Shown piece after piece: positions 36,125 through 45,387 of a stretch of DNA of 64,000 nucleotides (position 1 is its first letter; each line of letters begins with the position of its first letter). The DNA lies in NCBI RefSeq assembly GCF_040546815.1, contig NZ_JBEPOO010000001.1, forward strand, positions 558,001 through 622,000, written 5' to 3'. Below the pieces are notes generated by a model, which had not been told where the DNA came from, did not search any database, and saw nothing but the letters and a program-made list of their open reading frames with translations. A program made the translations under genes and the position numbers. The stretch comes from Devosia sp. 2618 (GTDB taxonomy: Bacteria; Pseudomonadota; Alphaproteobacteria; Rhizobiales; Devosiaceae).

Positions 36125-37217
36125 TATTAAACTTGAACAGCATCACGTCGCCGTCCTTGACGACATATTCCTTGCCTTCGTCGCGCGCCTTGCCGGCTTC
36201 CTTGGCGGCGACTTCACCGCCCAAGGTGACGAAATCCTCGTAGCCGATGGTCTGGGCGCGGATGAAGCCGCGTTCAAAATCGGAGTGAATGACGCCAGCG
36301 GCCGCCGGAGCCTTGTCGCCTTTGTGGATGGTCCAGGCGCGCGTTTCCTTGGGGCCGACCGTGAAATAGGTCTGCAGACCCAGCAGGGTATAGGCTTCGC
36401 GGATCAGGCGGTTGAGGCCAGCTTCGTGCAGGCCGAGCGATTCCAGATATTCTGCCTGTTCGGCATCTGGGAGCTGCGCCAGCTGGCTTTCGATCTCGGC
36501 CGAGATGATGACGACGCCAGCGTCGTTTTTGTGCGCGTAGTCTTCGACCAGCTTGCTCATCGCATTGCCGTTTTCGGCGGAGCCTTCATCGACGTTGCAG
36601 ACGTAGAGCACGGGCTTGGAGGTGAGGAGCTGGAGTTCCTGGAACGCCTTTTCTTCTTCAGCAGAGCGCTCGACGAAGCGGGCGGATGTGCCTTCGCGCA
36701 GCAGCACGAGCGAGCGATCAATCAGCTCGAGCGTGACCTTGGCGTCCTTGTCGTTGCCCTTGGCCTTCTTTTCGACGCCGGTGCGGCGTTTCTCAAGGCT
36801 TTCGAGGTCGGCGAGCATCAGCTCGGTTTCGACCACTTCGGCGTCGGCCAGCGGATCGACCTTGTTGGCGACGTGGATGATGTTGCCGTCTTCAAAGCAG
36901 CGCAGCACATAGGCGATGGCGTCGCATTCGCGAATGTTGGCGAGGAACTGGTTGCCCAGGCCTTCGCCCTTGGACGCGCCCTTCACGAGACCCGCGATGT
37001 CGACAAAGCTCATGCGTGCGGGCAGCACGTTCACGGACTTGCCGATTTCGGCCAGCTTGCCGAGGCGAGCGTCCGGCACTGGCACATCGCCCACATTGGG
37101 TTCGATGGTGCAGAACGGGAAGTTCGCAGCGGCAGCAGCGGCGGTGCGCGTCAGCGCGTTAAAGAGGGTCGACTTGCCGACATTCGGCAGGCCAACGATG
37201 CCCATCTTGAAACCCAT
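36120..37217 (-). CDS. ychF: redox-regulated ATPase YchF (OLA1/Obg-like)
   Basis: 365 aa P-loop ATPase that binds ribosomes. G1 is [15 protein letters not shown], followed by [32 protein letters not shown] (switch), and the TGS domain near 280-365 ending [12 protein letters not shown]. The NxxE-type specificity motif marks ATP over GTP preference in the family. GGAG precedes the ATG. It follows the pth / rplY order elsewhere in many alphaproteobacteria; here it stands apart. Confidence 0.95.
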   Translation of the reverse strand: MGFKMGIVGLPNVGKSTLFNALTRTAAAAAANFPFCTIEPNVGDVPVPDARLGKLAEIGKSVNVLPARMSFVDIAGLVKGASKGEGLGNQFLANIRECDAIAYVLRCFEDGNIIHVANKVDPLADAEVVETELMLADLESLEKRRTGVEKKAKGNDKDAKVTLELIDRSLVLLREGTSARFVERSAEEEKAFQELQLLTSKPVLYVCNVDEGSAENGNAMSKLVEDYAHKNDAGVVIISAEIESQLAQLPDAEQAEYLESLGLHEAGLNRLIREAYTLLGLQTYFTVGPKETRAWTIHKGDKAPAAAGVIHSDFERGFIRAQTIGYEDFVTLGGEVAAKEAGKARDEGKEYVVKDGDVMLFKFNT

Positions 37218-37355
37218 GGGGAAAGCTCCGGAATTTGTTGGCCTTCACATCGTTCGGATGGGGTGAGATGTCAATGCGTGGACGGACATAGCCGGGGTGT
37301 CGTACAGGCGCAAAGCCGTGCTAGTGCTGCTGCAACGTGCGAATTGGAGGGCCTC

Positions 37356-38654
37356 GTGGCTATTATTGTTATTTTGTTGATCGCCGCGGCTATCGGCGGC
37401 ATGTGGTATTATTATCGTGGCCGCCATATCGGCTCGTTTGCGCAGGCCTTTGGTAGCGCACCAAAAATTCCCGAACCCAAGTCGCAGGGCCCGGTGCCCA
37501 TGCTCAAAATGCCAACCGCGATTGGTTGGGGCGAGGGCGAAAAGCCGACTGTTGCGGCGGGCCTCAAGGTCACCGCCTTTGCGCGCAACCTCAAGCATCC
37601 GCGCTGGGCCTATGTGCTGCCCAATGGCGACGTGCTCGTTGCCGAGTCGGCATCGCTGCCGAGCACGGTCAAGACGATCCGCGACTATGCGATGAACCGC
37701 GTCATGAGCCGCGCGGGCGCCACCCGCCCGAGTGCCAACCAGATTACGCTGTTGCGCGATGCCGATGGCGATGGCGTGCCCGAAGTGCGCGAAGTGTTCC
37801 TCAAGGATTTAAGCCAGCCCTTCGGCATGGCTCTGGTCGGGGACACGCTCTATATTGGCAACACCGATAGCGTCGTGGCTTTCCCTTACGAAACTGGCCA
37901 GACCAGGATCACCGCCACCGGCCGCAAGCTGATGGACATGAAGCCCGACGGCCACTGGACGCGGAACCTGCTCGCCAGCAAGGACGGCACCAAGCTTTAT
38001 GTGGCCGTCGGCTCCAAGAGCAACATTGCCGAAAACGGTCTTGAGGAAGAAGAAGGCCGCGCCTGCATTTATGAGCTCGACCTGACCACCGGCCAGCACC
38101 GCGAATTTGCCGGCGGCCTGCGCAACCCCGTTGGCATGGCCTGGGAGCCGGTCGATGGCAAGCTCTGGACCGTGGTCAATGAGCGCGACGGCCTGGGCGA
38201 CGAGACGCCGCCCGATTACCTGACTTCGGTCAAAGACGGCGGCTTTTACGGCTGGCCCTTCAGCTATTGGGGCAACACGGTCGACGAGCGCGTGCCACAG
38301 AACGCCGCGCTGGTCGCCAGGGCCTCCGCGCCCGATTATGCGCTGGGCGGCCACACCGCGTCGCTCGGCCTCTGCTGGCTGCCCGAAGGCACGCTGCCGG
38401 GCCTGCCATCGGGCATGGTCATCGGCCAGCACGGCTCGTGGAACCGCAGCAAGCTCAGCGGCTACAAGGTGATCCTCGTGCCGTTTGCCGATGGCAAGCC
38501 AAGCGGGTTGTCGGTCGATCTGCTGACGGGGTTCCTCGCCGCCGATGAGAAAACCTCGCGCGGCCGTCCGGTTGGCGTGACGGTTGCGGCTGATGGGGCT
38601 TTGCTCGCAGTTGATGACGTCGGCGACGCCATCTGGCGCGTGACCGGGGCTTAG
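37356..38654 (+). CDS. membrane-anchored sorbosone/glucose dehydrogenase-like beta-propeller
   Basis: 432 aa, GTG start with GGAGG five bases upstream; the much longer open frame upstream runs through ychF antisense and is not coding. Residues 2-22 are a membrane anchor (AIIVILLIAAAIGGMWYYY). The rest is a six-bladed propeller of the PQQ sugar-dehydrogenase fold: LPNGDVLVAES, RDADGDGVPEVREVF, LSQPFGMAL, GLRNPVGMAWEP and GWPFSYWG. Whether it binds PQQ is unknown. It likely faces the periplasm. Divergent from ychF. Confidence 0.85.
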   Translation: MAIIVILLIAAAIGGMWYYYRGRHIGSFAQAFGSAPKIPEPKSQGPVPMLKMPTAIGWGEGEKPTVAAGLKVTAFARNLKHPRWAYVLPNGDVLVAESASLPSTVKTIRDYAMNRVMSRAGATRPSANQITLLRDADGDGVPEVREVFLKDLSQPFGMALVGDTLYIGNTDSVVAFPYETGQTRITATGRKLMDMKPDGHWTRNLLASKDGTKLYVAVGSKSNIAENGLEEEEGRACIYELDLTTGQHREFAGGLRNPVGMAWEPVDGKLWTVVNERDGLGDETPPDYLTSVKDGGFYGWPFSYWGNTVDERVPQNAALVARASAPDYALGGHTASLGLCWLPEGTLPGLPSGMVIGQHGSWNRSKLSGYKVILVPFADGKPSGLSVDLLTGFLAADEKTSRGRPVGVTVAADGALLAVDDVGDAIWRVTGA

Positions 38655-38660
38655 TTCCTC

Positions 38661-38715
38661 TTACCTCTCCCTTGGGGGAGAGGTCGACCGAAGGGTCGGG
38701 TGAGGGGGCCTTTCC
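38661..38715. repeat. half copy of the ACCTCTCCC repeat family
   Basis: TTACCTCTCCCTTGGGGGAGAG (20 shown as two arms: ACCTCTCCC and GGGAGAGGT) followed by GGGTGAGGGGGCCTTTCC matches the left half of the element at 20110-20238. Confidence 0.75.
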
Positions 38716-38732
38716 TCCAGATGTGCAGAAAA

Positions 38733-38893
38733 GAATACCCCCACCTAACCTCCCCCTGAAAAGGGGGAGGAATCCAGCCAGTGGCCTTGGCAGAATAGTA
38801 CCCCAAAACTCGATCTGTCCCTCCCCCTATCAGGGGGAGGCTAGGTGGGGGTATCCCCTAAAAAACCTAAGCCCACAGGGGTATCCCCTAAAA
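38733..38893. repeat. palindromic repeat, CCCCCACCTAACCTCCCCC family, copy 2 with tandem half copy
   Basis: Full element 38733-38860 with the same arms as 18514-18627 but a different centre, followed at 38876-38893 by a second GGGGTATCCCCTAAAAA end. It lies between convergent genes, beside the half element at 38661. Confidence 0.85.
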
Positions 38894-38895
38894 AC

Positions 38896-39609
38896 CTAGC
38901 TCACCGGCGGCTTGGCAAACCCCTTCACCAGGATCGGCCCCGTCGGTCGACCCGTCGGCGAACCCGGCGCAGGCTCCAGCGTAATCTCATAGAGCTGCCC
39001 ATTCTGCGGCAGCGGCAGGTTCGGCCCGTCGAGCCGCAAATCCTGCGTCCTTGCCAAAGTCCCCAGCGATACCGGCCCGGTGGCGACATCCGGCAGGGTC
39101 CAGACTTGCAGCACCTGCCCCTCAGGGGCCTCAAAGCTTTCCAGCGGCACCAGCCGCACGCTGTCGTCGGCGAAGGCCTCGATGATCATCGACGGGCTGG
39201 CATCGGCCTCGTTGAGCAGGATGGCGATCATGGTTGGCTGATCGCTTGGCCGCGAGGCAAGCCCGGTCACATAGCCCACGCCCAGCGCGATGACGACGCT
39301 GGCGGCCAGCGGCAGCCACTGCAGCGGCGCCCAGCTCATGCGGGCGCGGGGCGGCATCTGGACGATATTGTCCGCCGTCTCCTCGGCTGCCTTGGCGATC
39401 TGCCGTTCGATCCGCGCCCATAGCTCCGGGTCATAAGGCGATGGTGCGGCGGTCTCGTCGAGATTGTTCATCCGCGCGGCGAAAGCGATGGCCATTTCGG
39501 CCAGTTCCGGATCAGCGGCGGATACCGTCTCGAACGCGGCGATCTCGGTGGGATCGAGCAGGCCCAGAACATAGTCGCCGGCCAGTGCCAGTTTTTCGTC
39601 ACGGGTCAT
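38896..39609 (-). CDS. anti-sigma factor (RskA/zinc-free anti-sigma type)
   Basis: 237 aa. The N-terminal domain (LALAGDYVLGLLDPTEIAAFE) is the sigma-binding helix bundle of RskA-like factors. One membrane helix lies near 111-131 (LPLAASVVIALGVGYVTG). The periplasmic C-terminal domain (VLQVWTLPDVATGPVSLGTL; ITLEPAPGSPTG) is the RskA domain. ATG at 39609 overlaps the sigma stop as ATGA. It should hold the sigma factor at the membrane until an unknown signal. Confidence 0.9.
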   Translation of the reverse strand: MTRDEKLALAGDYVLGLLDPTEIAAFETVSAADPELAEMAIAFAARMNNLDETAAPSPYDPELWARIERQIAKAAEETADNIVQMPPRARMSWAPLQWLPLAASVVIALGVGYVTGLASRPSDQPTMIAILLNEADASPSMIIEAFADDSVRLVPLESFEAPEGQVLQVWTLPDVATGPVSLGTLARTQDLRLDGPNLPLPQNGQLYEITLEPAPGSPTGRPTGPILVKGFAKPPVS

Positions 39610-40148
39610 GACAGGCACTCCTGCAAGGCTATCGTGCCGCGCCGGATCCAGGCTTTGACGGTGCCGAGTGGGGCGTTGAGCGTTGCGGCGACTTCGCCGT
39701 GGTTGAGGCCGGTGACGTAGCACAGCAAAATCGCGCGCCGCTTGATCTCGTCGAGCTGGCCGAGGCAGGATTTGAGCGCGTCGCGTTCCGCCAGCGCATC
39801 GAAGGCATTGCTGGCGTCGGTGGCGCGGTCGCCAATGGCGGCAAGCGTTTCGCCGTCGTGATAGTCCATGCGGCTACCGTCGCGCAGCAGGTTCAGTGCC
39901 CGGTTGCGCACGATGGTGATCAGCCAGCCCACGGCGCTGCCGCGCCCGGTCTGGTATTGATCGGCGCGCTGCCACACCGAAACGAACGCGTCCTGCACCA
40001 CTTCCTCGGCCAGATCCTGTCGGCGCACGATGCGGCGCGCTATCGCGACAAGCTTGCCTGCCTCCTGATTGAACAGGTCGGCGAGGGCCGCGCGGTCGCC
40101 TTTGGCGATGCGGGCGATGAGGTCTGCGGTGTCGTGCGGTTTGGGCAG
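39606..40148 (-). CDS. ECF sigma factor with apparent CTG start
   Basis: 180 aa from the start proposed. Region 2 reads LFNQEAGKLVAIARRIV, DLAEEVVQDAFVSVWQRA and GWLITIVRNRALNLLR; region 4 is LDEIKRRAILLCYVTGLNHGEVAATLNAPLGTVKAWIRRG. The only standard start in frame, GTG at 40028, cuts into region 2 and cannot give a working protein. In-frame sequence continues up to a TAG 21 bases before CTG 40148, with AGGAAGGA six bases upstream of that CTG, making it the best candidate. ACG just before it is the other option. Also see the shared promoter motif at 40178-40258. Confidence 0.85.
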   Translation of the reverse strand: MPKPHDTADLIARIAKGDRAALADLFNQEAGKLVAIARRIVRRQDLAEEVVQDAFVSVWQRADQYQTGRGSAVGWLITIVRNRALNLLRDGSRMDYHDGETLAAIGDRATDASNAFDALAERDALKSCLGQLDEIKRRAILLCYVTGLNHGEVAATLNAPLGTVKAWIRRGTIALQECLS

Positions 40149-40177
40149 CGTACGTCCTTCCTTGCTCTATGCAGCAA

Positions 40178-40258
40178 TACACAAGGCAAAGGCCTCTGGA
40201 TGCAAGGGCAGAAAGTTTTTTTTGACCCAACTGCATCTGGAAGCCGTTCTGGCGGGTA
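40178..40258. promoter_or_regulatory. divergent ECF-type promoters sharing TGCATCY-N17-GTA
   Basis: Minus strand: TGCATCC (complement of 40198-40204), 17 bases, GTA (complement of 40178-40180), placed 30 bases before the proposed sigma start. Plus strand: TGCATCT (40232-40238), 17 bases, GTA (40256-40258), about 50 bases before the DUF4394 gene. The same spacing on both strands supports -35/-10 elements read by the neighbouring sigma factor. Confidence 0.6.
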
Positions 40259-40308
40259 GAGACCTCGTAACCGGCGTTTGAGCGCCATCCCCAACGAGGA
40301 GACGTCCC

Positions 40309-41091
40309 ATGCACAAGTTTTTGACCCTGAGCCTTTTGTCCGCCACCGCAATGGCTGGCCTCACCGCCGCCACCCTGGCTGCCCCCGCAGTCGGCCTTGT
40401 CGGCGGCAAGACGCTCGTGATGTTCGATACCGACAGCCTTGAAGTCTCCGGCACGGTCGACGTGACCGGTGTCGACGGTCTGGCCGGGATCGACGTTCGC
40501 CCCGCCGACAAGCTGCTTTATGGCGTAACGCTGTCTGGTGATGTCGTGACCATCGACACCGCGACCGGCGCTGCGACCGTCAAGAGCACGCTGAGCGAAA
40601 AGCTCTCCAGCTATGAAGGCGCCATCGTCGACTTCAACCCAATGGCCGACCGCCTGCGCCTGATGGGCGCCGATGGCACCAATCACCGCGTCAATGTCGA
40701 TGATGGTGCCGTCACCGTCGATGGCTCGCTGGCCTATGACGCCGCCGATATGCATGCCGGCGAAGCGCCAAACATCGTCGCAGCCGCCTACACCAATTCG
40801 ATCGGCAAGCCTGAAGCCACCAAGATGTTTGATATCGACGCGACCATCGTGGCGCTGATCCAGCAGACCTCGCCCAATGACGGTACGCTGGCCGCCATCG
40901 GCAAGCTGGGCATTGAAGGCGCCGACAACTATGCCTTCGATATCGCCGCAACCGAAGACCTGACCAACACCGCCTATCTGGTGGCCGGTTCGTCGCTTTA
41001 CGTGGTGAACCTCGAGACCGGCGCTGCCACATCGTCCGGTGAAATCACCGGCCTTGATGGCGCCATCACCGACATTGCGATCCTCCAGTAA
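40309..41091 (+). CDS. DUF4394-containing secreted protein
   Basis: 260 aa. Signal peptide residues 1-24 (ATLAA). The mature chain is a beta-rich domain with repeats such as GLAGIDVRPADKLLYGVT, VDFNPMADRLRLMGADG and NHRVNVDDG, the DUF4394 pattern found in periplasmic or secreted proteins of unknown role. Its promoter carries the same element as the divergent ECF sigma gene, so it is the likeliest local target of that sigma. Ends with a strong terminator. Confidence 0.88.
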   Translation: MHKFLTLSLLSATAMAGLTAATLAAPAVGLVGGKTLVMFDTDSLEVSGTVDVTGVDGLAGIDVRPADKLLYGVTLSGDVVTIDTATGAATVKSTLSEKLSSYEGAIVDFNPMADRLRLMGADGTNHRVNVDDGAVTVDGSLAYDAADMHAGEAPNIVAAAYTNSIGKPEATKMFDIDATIVALIQQTSPNDGTLAAIGKLGIEGADNYAFDIAATEDLTNTAYLVAGSSLYVVNLETGAATSSGEITGLDGAITDIAILQ

Positions 41092-41102
41092 TCGCAAGGC
41101 GA

Positions 41103-41129
41103 ACGGCCGCGCTTCGGCGCGGCCGTTTT
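41103..41129 (+). terminator. terminator of the DUF4394 gene
   Basis: ACGGCCGCGC-ttcg-GCGCGGCCGT with a UUCG-type tetraloop, then TTTGCTTT. Its position between convergent genes may let it serve the oxidase as well. Confidence 0.88.
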
Positions 41130-41137
41130 GCTTTGTG

Positions 41138-42604
41138 CTAGATCACTTCCACCACGCCCATCATGCCGTGATCCTCATGGAACAGCAGGTGGCAGTGGTA
41201 GACATATTTGCCGGTGTAATCGAGGAAGCGGTGGCGGATGGTGATCGAGCCGAGCGGGGGCAGGCCGCGCGTGTCCTCAAAGCTCAGCAGTTCATCGACC
41301 GGCTCGCCATTGACGGCAATGACCTGGAAATCGTTCACATGGATGTGGAACGGGTGCCAGTCGGTGGAGTCGTTGTGGATGGTCCACTCTTCGAATGCGC
41401 CAAGCGGCACGGTCTGATCGACGCGCCCCATATCGACCTGTTGTCCGTCGATCAGGAACCTGGTGCCGCTGGGACCACGATCCACGTCGAAACGGATTTC
41501 GCGATGACGATCGACCTCAAGTCCGCGCAAATCTTCGCTGAGCGGGATCAGCGCATCGGGAATGGTGTGGTCGGTGACGGGTTCACCCTCGACCACCAGC
41601 GTTGCCAGCAGCACGTCGGGCTCGAACTGGCGGTCTGAACCCAGCCACAGCATCTTGCGCAATTCCCAACTGCCGGTGAACTGGTGACCTTTGACCAGAA
41701 TATCGGCGCGGCAGCCCGGCTCGATCAGCAGGCGCTCCAGCTTAACCGTGCGGGTCATCGGATTGCCGTCCTTGGCGATCTGATAGAGCGGGTGGCCCTC
41801 AAGCCCCATCATCAGGAAACTCTCTGCGGTCGCGTTGACCAGCCGCCAGCGCTGCACCTCGCCGGGGCGGATGGTGAGGGTCGGGTTGATCTGGCCGTTG
41901 ATCGTCTTTGTCTGGCGGTGAATGTCCTGAATGTCGGCCGGGACGATGGTGTTGGTCTCGTCGAACTCGGCCGACTGGATCACCAGCAGCTGGTCGATGC
42001 GGCCGGCAATGCCGTCAATATCATCCAGCCCGCCCTCGATGATCAGCGCGCCGGCCATGCCGCCGGCCACCTGCGAATAGGTCAGGCCATGCACATGCGG
42101 GTGGTACCAATAGGTGCCGGCCGGGTGGTCGGCGGGGATTTCGATCTCGAAGTCGAACTCGGTGCCGGGCTGAATGGTCAGGAAGACATTGTCGCTCTTG
42201 CCCGAGGGCGAGACATGAAGGCCATGGGTATGGAGGTTGGTGACCTCATCGAGGTCGTTGATCAGTTTGATGCGCAGCGTATCGCCGGGCTTGGCAACCA
42301 GCGTCGGCGCCGGGTAGCTCGCTTCAAAGGTCCGGGCCACGGCGGGCGCGCCATCGATGCTCACCGGGCCATAGGCGGCGCGGAGCGTGGTTTCGAGAAC
42401 GCCATCGACGCTGCGCCGCACTTCGGGATGGTGCAGCTTGTCGCCGGCTACGCTGGCCACGCGGGCAATGCTGCGCTCGGGCGCAATAACCGGCTCGCCG
42501 CTGCCATGGTGGCTGTGTTGCGCTAGCGCCGGGCTTGCAATACCGGCAGCCGCAATCGCACCGCCCGACACCAAAAGGTGTCGGCGAGAAATTTTTGAAG
42601 TCAT
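41138..42604 (-). CDS. multicopper oxidase (Tat-exported, laccase-like)
   Basis: 488 aa. A twin-arginine signal SRRHLLVSGGAIAAAG leads to cleavage near AQH at 29-30. Copper ligands are HTHGLH at 125-130, HPHVH at 168-172, WHPFHIHVN near 420 and YHCHLLFHEDHGMM near 470, supplying the type 1, 2 and 3 sites with a Met axial ligand. The histidine-rich start (HSHH) of the mature chain may bind copper. It probably oxidises Cu(I) or phenolics in the periplasm. ATG at 42604 has GGGGGA upstream. Confidence 0.92.
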   Translation of the reverse strand: MTSKISRRHLLVSGGAIAAAGIASPALAQHSHHGSGEPVIAPERSIARVASVAGDKLHHPEVRRSVDGVLETTLRAAYGPVSIDGAPAVARTFEASYPAPTLVAKPGDTLRIKLINDLDEVTNLHTHGLHVSPSGKSDNVFLTIQPGTEFDFEIEIPADHPAGTYWYHPHVHGLTYSQVAGGMAGALIIEGGLDDIDGIAGRIDQLLVIQSAEFDETNTIVPADIQDIHRQTKTINGQINPTLTIRPGEVQRWRLVNATAESFLMMGLEGHPLYQIAKDGNPMTRTVKLERLLIEPGCRADILVKGHQFTGSWELRKMLWLGSDRQFEPDVLLATLVVEGEPVTDHTIPDALIPLSEDLRGLEVDRHREIRFDVDRGPSGTRFLIDGQQVDMGRVDQTVPLGAFEEWTIHNDSTDWHPFHIHVNDFQVIAVNGEPVDELLSFEDTRGLPPLGSITIRHRFLDYTGKYVYHCHLLFHEDHGMMGVVEVI

Positions 42605-42676
42605 CAGGCAGTCCCCCAAATCAATTGGGGTGACAATAGGTTGGCAATCCTATCGCGCAACCCGAAGGGGCTGTGC

Positions 42677-43378
42677 CTATTTGCCGCCGAACAGCTTTTT
42701 GAGCATGTCGGCCATCGGGCCGCCCTCGGGAACTTTCACGTCCGGCTTGGCAGGACGCGCCTGCCGGATATGGCTTTGGGCCTTTGGCGCGGGCTTTGCT
42801 TCCGGCTCGTCGACGGCTTTGGTGGCGAGCGCCAGCTTGTTCATGAAGCCGCTATCGTCGCCCTTGAGCAGCAGGTCGACATGCCTGGCGATGGCGTCGA
42901 GCAGCGGGTCGAGCCAGACCTGATCGGCCTTGGCAAAATCGCCGAGCACGTGATGGGTCACATAGTCCTTGCCGGGATGGCCGATGCCGAGGCGGACGCG
43001 CTTGTAGTTCAGCCCGATCTGCGGATCGATCGAGCGCAGGCCATTGTGCCCGCCATTGCCGCCGCCGATCTTGACTCGCACCTTGCCGGGGGCGAGGTCC
43101 AACTCATCGTAGAGCACGATGATGTCGGCCGGTTCGATCTTGTAGAACTTGGCGACCTGCTGAACGCTGTCGCCGGAGCGGTTCATGAAGGTCTGCGGCT
43201 TGAGCAGGATGACCTTTTCGCCGCCAATGGTGCCTTCGGCCAGAACGCCTGAATGCTTGGTGCGGAACTGGGTGATGCCATGGGCACGGGCAATGGCGTC
43301 AAGCGCCATGAAGCCGATATTGTGGCGATTGCCTTGATACTGGTTGCCCGGATTGCCCAGGCCGACAAGCAGCTTCAT
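42677..43378 (-). CDS. pth: peptidyl-tRNA hydrolase
   Basis: Frees peptides from stalled peptidyl-tRNA, 233 aa, longer than the E. coli enzyme by a basic, Lys/Pro-rich C-terminal tail (about residues 195-233). The catalytic His19 is in YQGNRHNIGF; other blocks are KPQTFMNRSG, VLYDELDL and GGGNGGHNGLRS. It sits 71 bases downstream of rplY on the same strand, a common order in bacteria. Confidence 0.95.
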   Translation of the reverse strand: MKLLVGLGNPGNQYQGNRHNIGFMALDAIARAHGITQFRTKHSGVLAEGTIGGEKVILLKPQTFMNRSGDSVQQVAKFYKIEPADIIVLYDELDLAPGKVRVKIGGGNGGHNGLRSIDPQIGLNYKRVRLGIGHPGKDYVTHHVLGDFAKADQVWLDPLLDAIARHVDLLLKGDDSGFMNKLALATKAVDEPEAKPAPKAQSHIRQARPAKPDVKVPEGGPMADMLKKLFGGK

Positions 43379-43449
43379 GCCATGCTCCGAAAATGCAAGA
43401 GGCGACCCGAAGGCCGCCTCGAACGTATAGCAGAAACGAGACGGGTCGA

Positions 43450-44079
43450 TTACTCGGCCTTGTCTGCGCCTTCTTCTGCAGCGTCGCCGTCTTCACCGGC
43501 CGAACGCAGAGCGGACGGAGCAACGATGGTTGCGATCGTCACGTCGTCTTCGTGGCTGTGATCAACCGAGCCGGTAGGCAGCTTAATCGAGGAGATGTGG
43601 ATGGTGTCGCCAATGTCGAGACCGGTCAGGTCGACCGTGATGTTTTCTGGGATGTTGTCCGCAGAAACAGTCAGATCGAGCGTGTGGTGCACGATGTTGA
43701 GCGTGCCGCCGCGCTTCAGGCCTGGGCTGGCTTCTTCATTGATGAAGTTGACCTGAACCTGAACATTGATCTTGGAGTTCTTGCCGATGCGCAGGAAGTC
43801 CACGTGCAGCGGGAAGTCCTTGACGGGGTCGAGCTGGTAGTCGCGCGGAATCACCTTGTGGACGGTGCCGTCGACGTCGAGGTCGATCGTGTGCGACAGG
43901 AAGCCACCGGCGTAGATCGCCTTGTGAACGTCTTTGTACGCGAGGGAAACGGTGACGGGAGTCTTCTTGTCACCATAGATAACAGCAGGAACGAGTCCCT
44001 GACGACGCAGTTCACGAGCGGCCCCCTTGCCAACTCCGTCACGCGCCTGTGCCTTGAGCACCTTATTCGTCGCAGCCAT
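43450..44079 (-). CDS. rplY: 50S ribosomal protein bL25 (CTC form)
   Basis: 209 aa, the long form with a C-terminal TL5/CTC domain. The N-terminal 5S rRNA-binding domain carries [21 protein letters not shown]; the C-terminal domain has [13 protein letters not shown] and [21 protein letters not shown]. The acidic tail ([14 protein letters not shown]) is usual. I chose the ATG at 44079; an ATG at 44091 would add four residues. Upstream of pth. Confidence 0.94.
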   Translation of the reverse strand: MAATNKVLKAQARDGVGKGAARELRRQGLVPAVIYGDKKTPVTVSLAYKDVHKAIYAGGFLSHTIDLDVDGTVHKVIPRDYQLDPVKDFPLHVDFLRIGKNSKINVQVQVNFINEEASPGLKRGGTLNIVHHTLDLTVSADNIPENITVDLTGLDIGDTIHISSIKLPTGSVDHSHEDDVTIATIVAPSALRSAGEDGDAAEEGADKAE

Positions 44080-44280
44080 GGAAATATCCATTCTGGTTGG
44101 TGTATGCGTCACTACAACAGCATACGCGCCCGTCCTCCAGGGGTGACGAGCGCTTCATGGCGCGGGCTATAGCTTAAAGGGGGCAGGGGAGCAAGCGAGT
44201 CCCACATCTGGCCGCAAAAATGTCTTCGGCAGATCAGCAAGCACGGTGCCGCTCCGGCGCGAATTCATGCTGACAAGCGG

Positions 44281-44306
44281 ATATAAATCCCGGCTTGCGC
44301 CGGGAT
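44281..44306 (-). terminator. terminator downstream of prs
   Basis: ATCCCGGC-ttgc-GCCGGGAT (44287-44306); on the minus strand the stem is followed by TTATAT. About 33 bases after the prs stop. Confidence 0.75.
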
Positions 44307-44338
44307 AACCCTGTGGGGGAGGACTGTCTCAGTCCAGC

Positions 44339-45271
44339 TTAGTCGAACAGGCTCGAAACGCTCTGTTCGCTCGCGGTGCGGGCGACGGCTTCGCCGATCA
44401 GTGGCGCGATGCTCATGCGACGGATATTGCCGGCGGCGCGCTGGGCATCGGTTTCCTCGATGGAATCGGTGACCACCAGTTCCTTGAGCTTGGATGCCGC
44501 GATGCGCTCGGAGGCCCCTTCGGACAGAACGCCGTGGGTGATATAGGCCGAAACGGCCTTCGCACCGGCCTTGAGCAAGGCTTCGGCCGCGTTGACCAGT
44601 GTGCCGCCCGAGTCGACGATATCGTCGATCAGGATACAGGTCTGGCCTTCGACATCACCGATGATGTTCATGACTTCCGACACACCGGCGCGCGGACGGC
44701 GCTTGTCGACGATGGCCAGGTTTGCCCCGATGCGACCGGCCACGTTGCGAGCGCGAACCACGCCGCCAACGTCTGGCGAAACGATCATGACGTTCTTGAC
44801 GTCATAATTGTCCTGAATGTCGCGCACCATCACGGGTGCTGCGGTCAGGTTGTCGGTCGGGATATCGAAAAAGCCCTGGATCTGGCTGGCATGCAGGTCC
44901 AGCGTCAGCACGCGGTTGGCGCCGGCCTGGGTGATGAGGTTGGATACCAGCTTGGCCGAGATTGGCGTGCGCGGGGCCGATTTGCGGTCTTGGCGAGCAT
45001 AGCCGAAATAGGGGATGACGGCGGTGATGCGACGGGCTGACGAGCGGCGGAGCGCGTCGGTCAGGATCAGCAATTCCATCAGGTTGTCGTTGGCCGGGAA
45101 GCTGGTCGACTGCAGGATGAACGCATCCTCGCCGCGCACGTTCTCGTGCACTTCCACATAGACTTCCTTGTCAGCGAAACGCTTGACGGTGCAGTCCGTC
45201 AGGGGAAGTTCGAGGTAGCTCGCAACGGCCTGGGCAAGGGCACGGTTGGAGTTGCCGGTCACCAGCTTCAT
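44339..45271 (-). CDS. prs: ribose-phosphate pyrophosphokinase
   Basis: Makes PRPP from ribose 5-phosphate and ATP, 310 aa. Blocks are [38 protein letters not shown] (ATP site), [17 protein letters not shown] and the PRPP loop [21 protein letters not shown] lies nine bases before the ATG. Supplies PRPP used by apt and carbamoyl-phosphate-linked pyrimidine synthesis elsewhere in the window. Confidence 0.96.
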   Translation of the reverse strand: MKLVTGNSNRALAQAVASYLELPLTDCTVKRFADKEVYVEVHENVRGEDAFILQSTSFPANDNLMELLILTDALRRSSARRITAVIPYFGYARQDRKSAPRTPISAKLVSNLITQAGANRVLTLDLHASQIQGFFDIPTDNLTAAPVMVRDIQDNYDVKNVMIVSPDVGGVVRARNVAGRIGANLAIVDKRRPRAGVSEVMNIIGDVEGQTCILIDDIVDSGGTLVNAAEALLKAGAKAVSAYITHGVLSEGASERIAASKLKELVVTDSIEETDAQRAAGNIRRMSIAPLIGEAVARTASEQSVSSLFD

Positions 45272-45387
45272 GAGAGCGATCCTGTCTCAACTACGCCCCA
45301 GGAGGCTGGGGGTATCCAGTTTCGCGGGCAGCTTTAGCGAGTCACAGCCGGACTCGCAACGCGACAAATGGATGATAGGTAAAAGAT

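Noticed and set aside
36285..37355. In-frame 5' extension of the sorbosone-dehydrogenase-like gene
   Set aside because: It is antisense to ychF; the GTG at 37356 with GGAGG and a membrane anchor is a convincing start.
39874..41097. Long minus-strand frame of 407 codons opposite DUF4394
   Set aside because: It overlaps the sigma gene in another frame, is antisense to DUF4394 and has shadow-frame composition.
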